Positions 42,110-51,978 are shown, counted from the first letter of the stretch. The stretch is 64,000 bases of DNA from Enterococcus saigonensis (GCF_011397115.1 NZ_AP022822.1:789001-853000), one strand, 5' to 3'. A program made the numbers and translations. Notes: generated by a model not told the origin, from the sequence alone.

Positions 42110-42580
42110 ATGGCAATTTACGATTATACGGTTAAAGATGCAACTGGCAACCCTGTTTCTTTAGAAGCATATCGTGGTAAAGTGTTACTCATTGTAAATA
42201 CTGCGACTGGATGTGGCTTTACACCACAATATGAAGGACTTGAAAATTTATATCAGCAATTTCAAGCAAAAGGTTTCGAAATTTTAGATTTTCCTTGTAA
42301 TCAGTTTGGTAACCAAGCTCCTGGAAGTAATGCTGAAATCCAAGAATTTTGTCAATTACGCTACCATACAACATTTAAAACATTTGCCAAAATTGAGGTA
42401 AATGGTGAAAATGCAGAACCGTTGTACCAATTCTTAAAAACCGAAAAAAAAGGTATCGGTTCCGCAATTAAGTGGAATTTTACTAAATTTGTGGTAGATC
42501 GTAACGGCAATATTGTAAAACGTTTTGCTTCTGCGACAACACCGGAAAAAATTGCAGATACAATTACACAATTACTTTGA
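42110..42580 (+). CDS. Glutathione/thioredoxin peroxidase (GPx family)
   Basis: A 156-residue protein. The active-site cysteine is in NTATGCGFTPQYEGL (near 35), with FPCNQFGNQAPG (around 62-73) and KWNFTKFVVDRNG (near 125) completing the GPx family signature. It reduces hydroperoxides, most likely with thioredoxin in this group. GAGGAGGGG precedes the ATG at 42110. It is a single-gene unit. Confidence 0.92.
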   Translation: MAIYDYTVKDATGNPVSLEAYRGKVLLIVNTATGCGFTPQYEGLENLYQQFQAKGFEILDFPCNQFGNQAPGSNAEIQEFCQLRYHTTFKTFAKIEVNGENAEPLYQFLKTEKKGIGSAIKWNFTKFVVDRNGNIVKRFASATTPEKIADTITQLL

Positions 42581-42596
42581 TGTTAAGAAATGAAAA

Positions 42597-42646
42597 TAAA
42601 ACAGACTCCTAAAGTAGAGTAAATTCTATTTTAGGAGTCTGTTTTG
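42597..42646. terminator. Terminator after the peroxidase gene
   Basis: ACAGACTCCTAAA (42601-42613) pairs with TTTAGGAGTCTGT (42630-42642), flanked by A and T runs. The AT-rich stretch 42647-43045 that follows holds no gene; it should contain the promoter of the CHAP protein. Confidence 0.85.
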
Positions 42647-43045
42647 TTTAGAAAATTATCTTTAATATTACTATAAATTTTAAAGTCATTTTTTACGGTA
42701 GGTATAAATAAAAGTTGAAATAAGAAGTAAAGAGTATAGACAATCTTTTTTAGTATATATAGAAAAATAAGAAGTGTAGAAAAATAAAATTAATTTTTTT
42801 TGTTTAAAAAAAACAAAAATTAAGATAAATACATTTGAATATGTAGATATAAAGCTTATTTTGATAAGATTTTTACTTTTTGTAAAAAAACGTGCTGCTT
42901 TGAAATATTTTTGTAACATAGTTATTATTTGTTTGACATATCACTATGTTAAACTGCTCTTAGCGTTAAAAGAGAAAAGAACTTTTTAACCGGTAATTTT
43001 TATTTATTAAATAAGAAAATAAGACGCCATTCGGAGGAATTTTAC

Positions 43046-44338
43046 GTGAAGAAGAGTTTGTTATCAGCATTATTAGTTTGCTCCTTAACACTTGCAGCCG
43101 TACCAAGTAATGTAGCCTTTGCAGATACTATTGATGAAAAAATTGAAGCACAAGATCAAAAAATTAACAGCTTACAAGGTCAACAAGCTGATGTTTCAAA
43201 TCAAATTAGTTCATTAGAAACTGAAATTGCAGCAGTTGCTGAAAAAGTAAGTGACTTAGAAAATAAGCAAGCCAAATTAAATGAAGAAACAATGAAATTA
43301 CAAGATAAAATTGCGACGTTAAAAGTACGAATTGCTAAACGAGAAGAAGCAATAAAAAAACAAGCTCGCGATGTTCAAGTGAACGGTCAAAGTACCAACT
43401 TCATCGATGCGGTGGTTGAATCTGATTCATTATCAGACGCTATTGGTCGTGTTCAAGCAATGACAACAATTGTTAAAGCTAATAATGATTTAGTTGCTCA
43501 ACAAAAGCGCGATAAACAAGCAGTTGAGACAAAAGTTAAAGAAAATGAAGAAAAAGTGAGCGCATTAGCTGCGAATCAAAAAGAGTTAGAAACTCAGAAA
43601 AATGCTATTGCGAATAAACAAGCTGAATTAAACGTTTTAAAAGCGAACTTAGCGGCTGAAGAAGCAACTGCTAAAAGTGATAAAGATAAATTAAACAAAC
43701 AAAAAGCACAAGCGCTAGCCGAAGCAGCTCGGATTCGGAAAGAACAAGAAGCAAAAGAAGCTGCGGCAGCAAAAGAAGCAGCTCGTCAAGAACAATTAGC
43801 AGCACAAGCACAACAAGAAAGCAATACTACGCCTGTTAATAATGGCTCTGGTTCTATTGAAACAAATAAACCTATTGAAAATAATCAAACAGATAATAAT
43901 AACTCAAATGATAATGATATCAATAATAACAATGAATCTGATGACAACAATTGGGGCGGTGGTTCAGGTAGTGGAATCGACCATTCAGGTTCAGGCAATA
44001 TGTATGCACAAGGCCAATGTACGTGGTATGTAAAACAAGTTGCACCTTGGGTAGGAACTTATTGGGGCAATGGAGCACAATGGGGCGCATCAGCAGCGGC
44101 TGATGGTTATCGCGTTGATGGAACACCTGCTGCTGGTGCTGTTGTAGTATTTGCTGGCGGCCAAAGTGTTGGTAGTTGGAATGCTGATCCAGTTTATGGT
44201 CACGTAGCTTACGTTGAATCATACAATGCAGCCAACAACACAATTACAATTTCACAAGGTGGTATGGGCTTCTCATCACCAACTGGTCCAAACATCGAAA
44301 CATTAAGCGCATCTGGCTTAACTTATATTCATCGTTAA
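43046..44338 (+). CDS. Secreted PcsB/SagA-like protein with CHAP hydrolase domain
   Basis: A 430-residue secreted protein. The signal peptide ends NVAFAD (27). A long coiled coil (about 30-240, QDQKINSLQGQQADVSNQIS) follows, then a Gln/Asn/Ser/Gly-rich linker. The CHAP domain begins YAQGQCTWYVKQVAPWVG, with Cys in GQCTW and His in GHVAYVES as catalytic residues. Such proteins split peptidoglycan at the division septum and are often controlled by WalKR. GTG start after CGGAGGAA. It is most like the Sal/SagA group of enterococci but with a CHAP rather than NlpC/P60 domain. Confidence 0.9.
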   Translation: MKKSLLSALLVCSLTLAAVPSNVAFADTIDEKIEAQDQKINSLQGQQADVSNQISSLETEIAAVAEKVSDLENKQAKLNEETMKLQDKIATLKVRIAKREEAIKKQARDVQVNGQSTNFIDAVVESDSLSDAIGRVQAMTTIVKANNDLVAQQKRDKQAVETKVKENEEKVSALAANQKELETQKNAIANKQAELNVLKANLAAEEATAKSDKDKLNKQKAQALAEAARIRKEQEAKEAAAAKEAARQEQLAAQAQQESNTTPVNNGSGSIETNKPIENNQTDNNNSNDNDINNNNESDDNNWGGGSGSGIDHSGSGNMYAQGQCTWYVKQVAPWVGTYWGNGAQWGASAAADGYRVDGTPAAGAVVVFAGGQSVGSWNADPVYGHVAYVESYNAANNTITISQGGMGFSSPTGPNIETLSASGLTYIHR

Positions 44339-44352
44339 TTTAATGAACCTTC

Positions 44353-44385
44353 AAGACGTCGATAATATTTCGACGTCTTTTTTTG
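44353..44385 (+). terminator. Terminator after the CHAP protein gene
   Basis: AAGACGTCGA and TCGACGTCTT with a 7-base loop and a T run. The rest of the 230-base gap before the kinase gene shows nothing else clear. Confidence 0.8.
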
Positions 44386-44568
44386 TTCTGTAAAAAAAGT
44401 ATAAACTTTTCACATGAAAAAAATTGATTTGACTGCAATAAAATAGTTATGACTAAAAGTTAGCAGGTATAGTTCGCATTTTTAATGTCACTTTATTTTA
44501 GAGAAAAACACTCTTATGCTAGAATAAGAAGAATAACATGAAGTGAGCTAAAATAGAGGTGGATAAAT

Positions 44569-45933
44569 TTGGCTGTATTTTTAGGAATCGATATTGGAAC
44601 CACAGCAATGAAATTAGGAGTAATTGGTGATCAAAAACTATTGTTTGAAACAAGCTTGAAAATAAGGACATATGGTGATGAGGTGACAAAATATCAGGAT
44701 GCCTCAGAAATTCTTGCCTTATTAGAAAAAGGAATTTTTCTAATTCCCAAAAATTTACGTGAAAAAATTTCAATAATCAGTTTTAGTACAGCGATGCACA
44801 GTTTACTTCCTGCTAATAGTCAAAAAGTTTTTTTATGGTCAGACTTACAGGCTGGTAAAACGATTGCCCATTTCTCTAAAAGAAAATTAGCGAAACATTT
44901 TTATCAACTAACAGGCACACCAATTCATGCAATGTCGCCTTTTGCGAAACTACTTTATTTTAAAGAAGCCAATAAATATCAAGAAGTGACGAAGTGGTCG
45001 GGCTTAAAAGAGCTAGTGTTAGAATATTTCACTGGAAAATTTATTATTGATCGCGCTTGTGCTTCAGCTACAGGATATTATGATTTGGAAAAGAAAACGT
45101 GGAGTACAGAAATTCTATCTTATCTGGCAATTAACCCAAATCAATTAGCTGAAATTGTCGACACAACGAAAACACTGCCTATGAAGACAGATAAAATTAA
45201 TCACTTTGGTTTTGCACCAAAGATAAAAGTTGCAGTTGGTGCTAGCGATGGAACCCTAGCAGCTTATGCCAGTTTTTATCGCACGAAAAGAACAGCTAGT
45301 CTAACAATTGGAACTAGTGCAGCGGTAAGGCAAATTACTACCACTGTACAATTAGAACCAAATAAACAAAATTTTTGTTACTATTTGAATGAAAAATACT
45401 TTGTACTTGGTGCACCAACTAATAACGGAGCTGCTTTACTGGAATGGACAGCAAACCAATTAGCAAAAGATCAAAACACTTTTTTCAGCCAATTACCCAA
45501 TATTCTCGAAAAAACTAGTATAGGTGCCCGTGGCTTACGTTTTGAACCTTATTTAAATGGAGAAAGAGCGCCTATTTGGGATGAAAATGCCAAGGGGGGA
45601 TTCTCAGGTCTGACATTAAAACATACAAGAGAAGATTTAATACGTAGTGTAATTGAAGGAATGTTATTAAATATTCGCCGTTTAATAAATTTAGTGGCCC
45701 CAAAGCAAGTATTATCAGTTAGTGGCGGTTTTTTTCAAACAACTGAACTTGCGCAGTTAGCTAGCACGATTTTTGGTATAGAATGTATTTATGCGCCAGA
45801 AAATGAACCAATTTTTGGTTTATACTATTTATATTTTCAAACGGAAATACAATCGCAAAGAGAAGAAGTACATTTTTTACCTAATCTAAAAGAGCAAGTA
45901 ATTTATGAAAAATTGGCTGAAAATTATTTTTAG
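44569..45933 (+). CDS. FGGY-family carbohydrate kinase (gluconokinase-like)
   Basis: A 454-residue kinase. The N-terminal ATPase block GIDIGTTAMKLGV and the second-lobe blocks GASDGTLAAYASF, IGTSAAVRQIT and NNGAALLEW are of the FGGY family. FEPYLNGERAPIWDENA is the FGGY signature region. The closest group is gluconate kinases. Start TTG 44569 after GAGGTGG. No transporter lies in the same operon, so its substrate may be supplied by other permeases, including the GntP-like one upstream. Confidence 0.82.
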   Translation: MAVFLGIDIGTTAMKLGVIGDQKLLFETSLKIRTYGDEVTKYQDASEILALLEKGIFLIPKNLREKISIISFSTAMHSLLPANSQKVFLWSDLQAGKTIAHFSKRKLAKHFYQLTGTPIHAMSPFAKLLYFKEANKYQEVTKWSGLKELVLEYFTGKFIIDRACASATGYYDLEKKTWSTEILSYLAINPNQLAEIVDTTKTLPMKTDKINHFGFAPKIKVAVGASDGTLAAYASFYRTKRTASLTIGTSAAVRQITTTVQLEPNKQNFCYYLNEKYFVLGAPTNNGAALLEWTANQLAKDQNTFFSQLPNILEKTSIGARGLRFEPYLNGERAPIWDENAKGGFSGLTLKHTREDLIRSVIEGMLLNIRRLINLVAPKQVLSVSGGFFQTTELAQLASTIFGIECIYAPENEPIFGLYYLYFQTEIQSQREEVHFLPNLKEQVIYEKLAENYF

Positions 45934-45956
45934 AAACGATTAAAAAAAACGAAAAC

Positions 45957-45990
45957 AAAAAACGCTCGCATTTGCGAACGTTTTTTGCTT
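45957..45990. terminator. Bidirectional terminator between kinase and MsmK gene
   Basis: AAAACG-c-TCGCA pairs with TGCGA-a-CGTTTT, flanked by A and T runs on both sides. It serves the convergent kinase and ATPase genes. Confidence 0.75.
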
Positions 45991-46017
45991 TTATGGGAAA
46001 ATAAGAAATGAACAAAA

Positions 46018-47127
46018 TTAAGGTAATTTGATAACATTTTCGCTATCTTTATCAAAGAAGTGTGCTTTATTGATATTGAAAGCAAGGTCAATGAATTCAC
46101 CTGGTTTATGGAAGTCTCGAGCATCCACTTTTGATACAAATTCAGTTTCACCAGTTTTTGTATACAACATTGATTCTGCACCAAGTAATTCTGATACAAC
46201 GACTTCTGCGTTAACCGTTGCTTCTGGTGAAGCGTCAATTGCGACTTGCTCAGAGTGAATATCTTCTGGACGAATACCAAAGATAACTTCTTTGCCTTCA
46301 TAACCTTTTTCAACTAAAATTTTATTTTTTCCTTCTGGAATACGTAATTTTAAGCCGTAACCGTCTGTAATTACACCGTTATTTAATGTAACGTTGAAGA
46401 AGTTCATAGCAGGAGAGCCAATGAAACCTGCAACAAAGACATTAACTGGTGTATCATATACTTCTTGAGGTGTTCCGATTTGTTGAATAAAACCATCTTT
46501 CATGATAACAATTCGGTCAGCCATTGTCATAGCTTCAGTTTGGTCATGGGTAACATAAATTGTCGTTGTGTTTAAGCGTTGGTGTAATTTTGCGATTTCA
46601 GCACGCATGGCAACCCGTAATTTTGCATCTAAGTTTGACAACGGTTCATCCATTAAGAAGACTTTGGCATCCCGAACAATGGCACGACCTAAAGCAACCC
46701 GTTGTCGTTGACCACCAGATAGAGCAGCTGGCTTACGGTCTAAATATTCTTTTAAGCCTAAAATTTCAGCAGCGTTTTCAACACGTGTTTTAATATCTGC
46801 TTTGTCATATTTACGCAATTTTAAACCAAATGCCATGTTATCAAATACAGTCATATGTGGGTATAGGGCGTAGTTTTGGAATACCATGGCGATATCGCGA
46901 TCTTTTGGCGCCACATCATTCATCACTTTGTCGCCAATTGATAGTTCACCTTCTGTAATATCTTCTAGACCTGCAATCATCCGTAAAGTTGTTGATTTAC
47001 CACAACCTGAAGGTCCAACAAAAACAATGAATTCGCGATCTGCAATATTTAAATTAAAGTCAGTAACGGAATAGTTTTCCGCATTATCATATTTTTTATA
47101 GACATGATTTAAAGCCATTTGTACCAT
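46018..47127 (-). CDS. msmK: Sugar ABC transporter ATPase (MsmK/UgpC type)
   Basis: A 369-residue ATPase. Walker A is GPSGCGKST, the signature is LSGGQRQRVALGRA, Walker B is VFLMDEPLSNLD, and the C-terminal MalK-type regulatory domain has IFGIRPEDIHSEQ. It has no permease partners nearby. Stand-alone MsmK proteins energise several sugar importers in streptococci and enterococci. Upstream (47205-47235) is a possible operator. Confidence 0.93.
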   Translation of the reverse strand: MVQMALNHVYKKYDNAENYSVTDFNLNIADREFIVFVGPSGCGKSTTLRMIAGLEDITEGELSIGDKVMNDVAPKDRDIAMVFQNYALYPHMTVFDNMAFGLKLRKYDKADIKTRVENAAEILGLKEYLDRKPAALSGGQRQRVALGRAIVRDAKVFLMDEPLSNLDAKLRVAMRAEIAKLHQRLNTTTIYVTHDQTEAMTMADRIVIMKDGFIQQIGTPQEVYDTPVNVFVAGFIGSPAMNFFNVTLNNGVITDGYGLKLRIPEGKNKILVEKGYEGKEVIFGIRPEDIHSEQVAIDASPEATVNAEVVVSELLGAESMLYTKTGETEFVSKVDARDFHKPGEFIDLAFNINKAHFFDKDSENVIKLP

Positions 47128-47204
47128 GATTATTACCTCTTTTTCTTTTTATTATTTGCTATGCACCTAGTATATATGTAACCGTTTTTATTTGTTAGGT
47201 CAGA

Positions 47205-47235
47205 GTGCACAAAAGGAGTCCTATTTTTTGTGCAC
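47205..47235. repeat. Inverted repeat upstream of the MsmK gene
   Basis: GTGCACAAAA (47205-47214) and TTTTGTGCAC (47226-47235) are exact complements with an 11-base spacer. It may be an operator or a hairpin in the msmK leader. Confidence 0.55.
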
Positions 47236-47402
47236 TTTTTTGAAAATGGTTTCATTTTAATGTTGGAGTGTTCTGCTAGATTTTAAAGTTCGACTTTCAG
47301 CCTTTTTTATGGCCTGTCAAAGCAGTTAACAAAAAAATTATTTTTTTATTGACAAAAAATTTTGATTAGCGTAAACTTCATTTCAACAAGTAAATAGTAT
47401 TC

Positions 47403-47660
47403 GTTGATGAGGAAAGTAAGTTTGGCGGACATTTTAGAGAGACACTGCTTGGTGGAAAGTGTTATGGACAAAATACTGAAAATGGCCTTGGAGAAAAAGT
47501 TTGTCGATAAGTAGGCAGCTTCGGAAGCGTTCCACCGTTAAAAGGAACACCAATCTCTATAAATATTAGATGTTGGGCAGAGGAAAGCATTGCTTTCAAA
47601 TTAAGGTGGTAACACGATCATTCGTCCTTTTACAGATTAATCTGTAAAAGGATTTTTTTA
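47403..47660 (+). promoter_or_regulatory. T-box riboswitch 1, methionine-type
   Basis: Stem I begins GTTGATGAGGAAAGTAA. The AGAGAG motif is at 47436-47441. A GAAAATGGCCTTGGAG stretch places ATG (47482-47484) at the specifier position. The T-box sequence AAGGTGGTAACACG is at 47603-47616. The terminator stem CCTTTTACAG / CTGTAAAAGG (47626-47651) ends in T residues. Uncharged tRNA-Met is expected to stabilise the antiterminator. Confidence 0.88.
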
Positions 47661-47679
47661 TTTTAATATTACTTACAAT

Positions 47680-47943
47680 GATTAAGTAAGTAGACAATGA
47701 ATTTTTTTAACAGAGAGCTTCGGTAGCTGAAAAGAAGTAAAAATGAAATTGTTGAAAATGGCTTATGAGTAAATTATTTTCGAGCTGAAAAGTAAGAAAA
47801 TAACGGGTGCGCCCGCTAAAGCGCTAGAGTATGCTAGTACTTGAAGAGGGATTGAGTGCGAACTGAATCTAAAATGAGGTGGTAACACGCAAAAAGCGTC
47901 CTCAAGCAAAGAAAATTTCTTTGTTTGAGGATGCTTTTTTTAT
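47680..47943 (+). promoter_or_regulatory. T-box riboswitch 2, methionine-type, in tandem
   Basis: A second complete T-box follows the first. AGAGAG is at 47712-47717, GAAAATGGCTTATGAG gives ATG (47758-47760) at the specifier, and the T-box is TGAGGTGGTAACACGC at 47875-47890. The long terminator GCGTCCTCAAGCAAAGAAA / complement is followed by seven T (to 47943). The metNIQ operon starts 92 bases further on. Confidence 0.88.
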
Positions 47944-48034
47944 CGCAATTTTTTTGAAAGGATGAAAATAATGGGGCAAAAACGAATGTGATACTTTTAA
48001 AAAGACGAAAAAACGGATTTTTAGGAGGAAAGAT

Positions 48035-49105
48035 ATGATTGACTTAAAAAATATTTCGGTGACATTTTCGCAAGATAAAAATGAAGTAGTTCACGCCGTT
48101 TCCGCTGTAAATTTGCATATCCAAAAAGGAGATGTTTATGGAATTGTCGGCTATTCTGGAGCAGGGAAAAGTACCTTAGTACGGGTTATTAATTTATTGC
48201 AACGCCCAACCAGCGGCACGGTTACAGTTAATGGCACAGAGCTAACTACCTTGAAAGATAAAAAATTACGAGAAAAACGTAAAGAAATTGGGATGATTTT
48301 CCAACATTTTAATTTAATGAATAGTCGAACGATTTTTGAAAACGTGGCATTTTCTCTAAAATATACGGGAAAATCCAAACAGGAACGTCAAGAAAAAGTC
48401 AACGAACTATTAGATCTGGTGGGAATTCGCGATAAAGCCAATAGCTATCCTGCTCAATTATCTGGGGGACAAAAACAGCGTGTGGCGATTGCCAGAGCGT
48501 TAGCTAACGACCCGAATATTTTGTTATGTGATGAAGCTACAAGTGCCCTTGATCCAAAAACTACACTCCAAATTTTAGCTTTATTAAAAGATTTAAATAA
48601 GAAATTGGACTTAACAATTATCTTAATCACCCATGAAATGCAAGTAGTTAAAGAGATTTGTAACAAAGTTGCTGTCATGGAGGCAGGTGAAATTATTGAA
48701 AAAGGGAGCTGTATTCAAGTTTTTAGCCAGCCAAAGCAAGCGTTAACCCGGGACTTTATTCGAACCGCTACTCATATTGACCAAGCTTTGGAAACTATTT
48801 TGAATAGTGCAAAGTTTAGCCACTTAACAAAAAGCGAATGGTTAGTAGAATTGGCGTATGTAGGAGATCAGACCAATGAACCGTTGATTGCTCAATTATA
48901 CAGTCGCTATCAAGTGACGACCAATATATTATATGGCAACGTGGAAATTATCCAAGATGTACCATTGGGAAGTTTGGTTGTTACTTTAGCTGGTGAAGAA
49001 AATCAGCGCCGGCAGGCTTTAAAATATTTACAAAGACTAGGAGTTTACACGAATGTTTTAAAATATACAGAAGAAAGCGCCAGAGTTATGAATGGAGGTT
49101 TTTAG
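48035..49105 (+). CDS. metN: Methionine ABC importer ATPase MetN
   Basis: A 356-residue ATPase. Walker A is GYSGAGKST, the signature is LSGGQKQRVAIARA, and Walker B is ILLCDEATSALD. A C-terminal NIL-type regulatory domain (about 265-356) senses methionine in MetN proteins. The operon order metN-metI-metQ and the two AUG-specific T-boxes support methionine as substrate. AGGAGG precedes the ATG. Confidence 0.93.
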   Translation: MIDLKNISVTFSQDKNEVVHAVSAVNLHIQKGDVYGIVGYSGAGKSTLVRVINLLQRPTSGTVTVNGTELTTLKDKKLREKRKEIGMIFQHFNLMNSRTIFENVAFSLKYTGKSKQERQEKVNELLDLVGIRDKANSYPAQLSGGQKQRVAIARALANDPNILLCDEATSALDPKTTLQILALLKDLNKKLDLTIILITHEMQVVKEICNKVAVMEAGEIIEKGSCIQVFSQPKQALTRDFIRTATHIDQALETILNSAKFSHLTKSEWLVELAYVGDQTNEPLIAQLYSRYQVTTNILYGNVEIIQDVPLGSLVVTLAGEENQRRQALKYLQRLGVYTNVLKYTEESARVMNGGF

Positions 49106-49106
49106 A

Positions 49107-49784
49107 ATGCAGGTAGTAGAAAAGTATTTTCCAAACGTTTTTGCTATACCAGACGAGTTTATTGAAGCTACAAAACAAACTTTATACATGTCATTTTGGA
49201 CGGCGCTAGTTGGCGGTATTTTAGGAATTTTATTAGGTGTTGTTTTAGTAGTAAGTCGTCCTAATGGTATCTTACAAAATCGCCCGTTATACAATATTTT
49301 CGATAAATTAATTAATATTGTACGTTCTATTCCCTTCATTATTATGTTGTCTCTTTTAGCTTTGGTAACTCGCTTTGTCGTGGGAACAACGATTGGGGAA
49401 AAAGCAGCGTTAGTTCCTTTAGTAGTGGGAGTAGTTCCATTTTTTGCTCGTCAAATTGAAAATGCCTTATTAGAAGTTGACCCAGGAGTAGTGGAAGCAG
49501 CGCAAGCGATGGGAACGAGTCCGGCGGGAATAATATTTCGCGTGTATTTGTTAGAGGGATTACCGGGAATTGTCCGGGTTAGTGCATTAACAATTATTAA
49601 CGTGATTGGCCTAACCACAATGGCAGGAGCTGTGGGTGCTGGAGGCTTGGGAAATTTAGCTATTTCTCGAGGCTATAATCGCTTTCAAACAGATGTTACG
49701 ATTGTCGCAACCTTATTAATATTAATCTTGGTTTTTATCAGTCAATTTATAAGTAATCAAATTATTAAAAAAATTACTCATTAG
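49107..49784 (+). CDS. metI: Methionine importer permease MetI
   Basis: A 225-residue permease with five or six helices. The ABC permease loop is VEAAQAMGTSPAGIIFRVYLLEG, containing the EAA motif that contacts MetN. Start 49107 has GGAGG 8 bases upstream, one base after the MetN stop. It is homologous to MetI/YaeE of the D- and L-methionine importer. Confidence 0.93.
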   Translation: MQVVEKYFPNVFAIPDEFIEATKQTLYMSFWTALVGGILGILLGVVLVVSRPNGILQNRPLYNIFDKLINIVRSIPFIIMLSLLALVTRFVVGTTIGEKAALVPLVVGVVPFFARQIENALLEVDPGVVEAAQAMGTSPAGIIFRVYLLEGLPGIVRVSALTIINVIGLTTMAGAVGAGGLGNLAISRGYNRFQTDVTIVATLLILILVFISQFISNQIIKKITH

Positions 49785-49812
49785 AATAAGAACTTATTTG
49801 GAGGAATAGAAA

Positions 49813-50655
49813 ATGAAAAAATTAATCAAAGTAGGCTTTATCGCAGTTGCATTGTTGTTTGTTGCCACAGGCTGTTCAAAAGGAAATGCCAAAGCAAAGG
49901 ATAACTCAAAAGAGACGACGGTCAAATTGGGGGTAATTGGTTCAGATACAGATGTTTGGGATAATGTGAAAGAGCGTCTCAAAAAAGAAGGTATTCATTT
50001 GGAATATGTAAAATTTACTGACTACAATCAACCAAATGCAGCGTTAGCGGATAAATCGATTGATTTAAATGCTTTTCAACATCAGTTTTTTCTAGATAAC
50101 TACAATAAAGAACATAAAACTGATCTTGTATCCATTGGCAATACCGTTAATGCACCACTGGGAATCTACTCTGACAAAATTAAAGATATAAAAAATTTAA
50201 AAGATGGTGCGAAAGTGGCAATTCCAAATGATGTAACAAATGGGGGACGGGCGTTACTTCTTTTACAAACAGCGGGTTTAATTAAAGTAGATCCTGCTAA
50301 AAAACAAACACCAACAGTTTCAGATATTACGGAAAACAAAAATGATTTAAAAATCACGGAATTAGATGCTGCGCAAACAGCTCGAGCATTATCAGATGTT
50401 ACTATTTCTGTTATTAATAGTGGCGTTGCCGTAGATGCTGGATTTACACCAACAAAAGATGCAATTTTCTTAGAACCTGTAGACGACAATGCACGGCCTT
50501 ATGTCAATATTATTGTAGCGCGAAAAGAAGATGCAAATAATAAAGTTTATCAAAAAATTGTGACAGCTTATCAAACAAAAGAAACGGAAAAAGTAATTGC
50601 TGAAACGTCTAAAGGCTCTAGTGTGCCAGCTTGGGAAACTTTTGGTCGTAAATAA
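49813..50655 (+). CDS. metQ: Methionine-binding lipoprotein MetQ (NlpA family)
   Basis: A 280-residue lipoprotein. The lipobox is VATGCSKG, so it is diacylated at Cys21 and held at the outer face of the membrane. The NlpA domain follows (TVKLGVIGSDTDVWDNVKER). It captures methionine or Met-containing peptides for MetNI. TTGGAGGAA precedes the ATG. Confidence 0.93.
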   Translation: MKKLIKVGFIAVALLFVATGCSKGNAKAKDNSKETTVKLGVIGSDTDVWDNVKERLKKEGIHLEYVKFTDYNQPNAALADKSIDLNAFQHQFFLDNYNKEHKTDLVSIGNTVNAPLGIYSDKIKDIKNLKDGAKVAIPNDVTNGGRALLLLQTAGLIKVDPAKKQTPTVSDITENKNDLKITELDAAQTARALSDVTISVINSGVAVDAGFTPTKDAIFLEPVDDNARPYVNIIVARKEDANNKVYQKIVTAYQTKETEKVIAETSKGSSVPAWETFGRK

Positions 50656-50745
50656 TTAGCTTAATATTTTAACAAAAGAAAAAATGAGACTGACTTTAGA
50701 ATGAGTAAGATTAGCTTATAATCTATAAATTAAGGAGTGAAGTGT

Positions 50746-51954
50746 ATGGCAACTACAACTACTAGAACACAACACATTGAAGAATTTATTGCGGCAAGTT
50801 TACCAACTTATAAAGAAATTGCGTTAGATATTCATCGTCATCCTGAAGTTAGTAATTATGAATTTTATTCTTCAGATGTACTAATTAAGCAATTAGAAAT
50901 AGAAGGTTTTACTGTTAAAAAAGATGTTGCTGGACACCGAACAGGATTTGATGCTCGCTTTTTAACTGGTAAACCAGGACCAGTGATTGCCTTTTTAGCT
51001 GAATTTGATGCGCTGCCGGGGATTGGGCATGCTTGTGGGCACAATCTTTTTGGCACGTATTCTGTATTAGCAGCAAGTGCATTAAAAGATTTAATTACAG
51101 ACTTGGGTGGTGAAATACGAGTTTACGGTACTCCTGGTGAAGAAGGAGGAGAAAATGGTTCAGCAAAGGGAAGTTTTGTACGAGAAGGTTTCTTTGCTGA
51201 TGTAGATGCCGCCTTGTGTGTTCACCCAGCACATCGTTATGGCAAAACAACCGCTTCTTTAGCAAATGATCCGGTTGATATTAAATTTTATGGACGCGCC
51301 GCCCATGCAGCAGGGGCCCCAGAAAAAGGAATTAGTGCGTTAGAAGCCCTGTTACAGGTTTTTAATGGAATCAATAGCTTGCGATTGTACTTGCCAAAAG
51401 ATGTGAATATTCACGGAATTATTACTGATGGTGGTGTTGCTGCTAATGTTATTCCTGAATACGCTGCAGCTCGTTTTTATTTACGGGCAAAAAATCGGGG
51501 TACATTAAATGAAGTCTATCAAAAAGTAGAAAATATTGTGAAAGCTGCTGCACTTGTTACAGGGGCAACTTATGACTTTGGTCTTTTCCAAAATTCGGTG
51601 GATGATGTGATTGTCACCCCAAGTTTTGACGAACTATTCTTTCAACATGTCGCAGAGCTTCAGATACCAGCAGGAAAAATCGAAACACACGTACGGACAA
51701 GTTTAGGATCTTCTGATGTTGGAAATGTCAGTCAAGTTGTGCCAACAATCCAACCAACTGTTTCAATTTCTGATGATTACATTGCGGGACATTCTGAAGA
51801 ATTTAAAGCCGCCGCTAAGAGTGAGAAAGGGTTGGCGTCTATTGGTATTGCTGCAGAACTATTAGCTAAAACGGCATTGGACTTATTTGAACAACCTGAA
51901 CTATTGACTAAAATCAAGCGCGAGCATAAAGAAAGTTTAACCAAAGGAAACTAA
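50746..51954 (+). CDS. M20-family amidohydrolase of the methionine operon
   Basis: A 402-residue protein. Metal ligands are in the M20 pattern: DIHRHPEVSNYEF near residue 28, EFDALPGIGHACGHNLFG (about 84-100), GTPGEEGGENG (about 125-135) and VHPAHRYG near 160. It is most like AbgB/HipO amidohydrolases, which remove N-acyl groups. Its position after metNIQ suggests release of methionine from N-acetyl- or formyl-methionine or small peptides. AAGGAGTG precedes the ATG. Confidence 0.85.
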   Translation: MATTTTRTQHIEEFIAASLPTYKEIALDIHRHPEVSNYEFYSSDVLIKQLEIEGFTVKKDVAGHRTGFDARFLTGKPGPVIAFLAEFDALPGIGHACGHNLFGTYSVLAASALKDLITDLGGEIRVYGTPGEEGGENGSAKGSFVREGFFADVDAALCVHPAHRYGKTTASLANDPVDIKFYGRAAHAAGAPEKGISALEALLQVFNGINSLRLYLPKDVNIHGIITDGGVAANVIPEYAAARFYLRAKNRGTLNEVYQKVENIVKAAALVTGATYDFGLFQNSVDDVIVTPSFDELFFQHVAELQIPAGKIETHVRTSLGSSDVGNVSQVVPTIQPTVSISDDYIAGHSEEFKAAAKSEKGLASIGIAAELLAKTALDLFEQPELLTKIKREHKESLTKGN

Positions 51955-51978
51955 ATATTGTGTACCATTGTGGGCTAA

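Noticed and set aside
43842..44243. Frames on both strands over the Asn/Ser-rich linker of the CHAP protein
   Set aside because: They are low-complexity shadows of the secreted protein.
45930..46313. Reverse-strand frame of 127 codons next to the MsmK-type gene
   Set aside because: It overlaps the 3' end of that gene in another frame and crosses the terminator.
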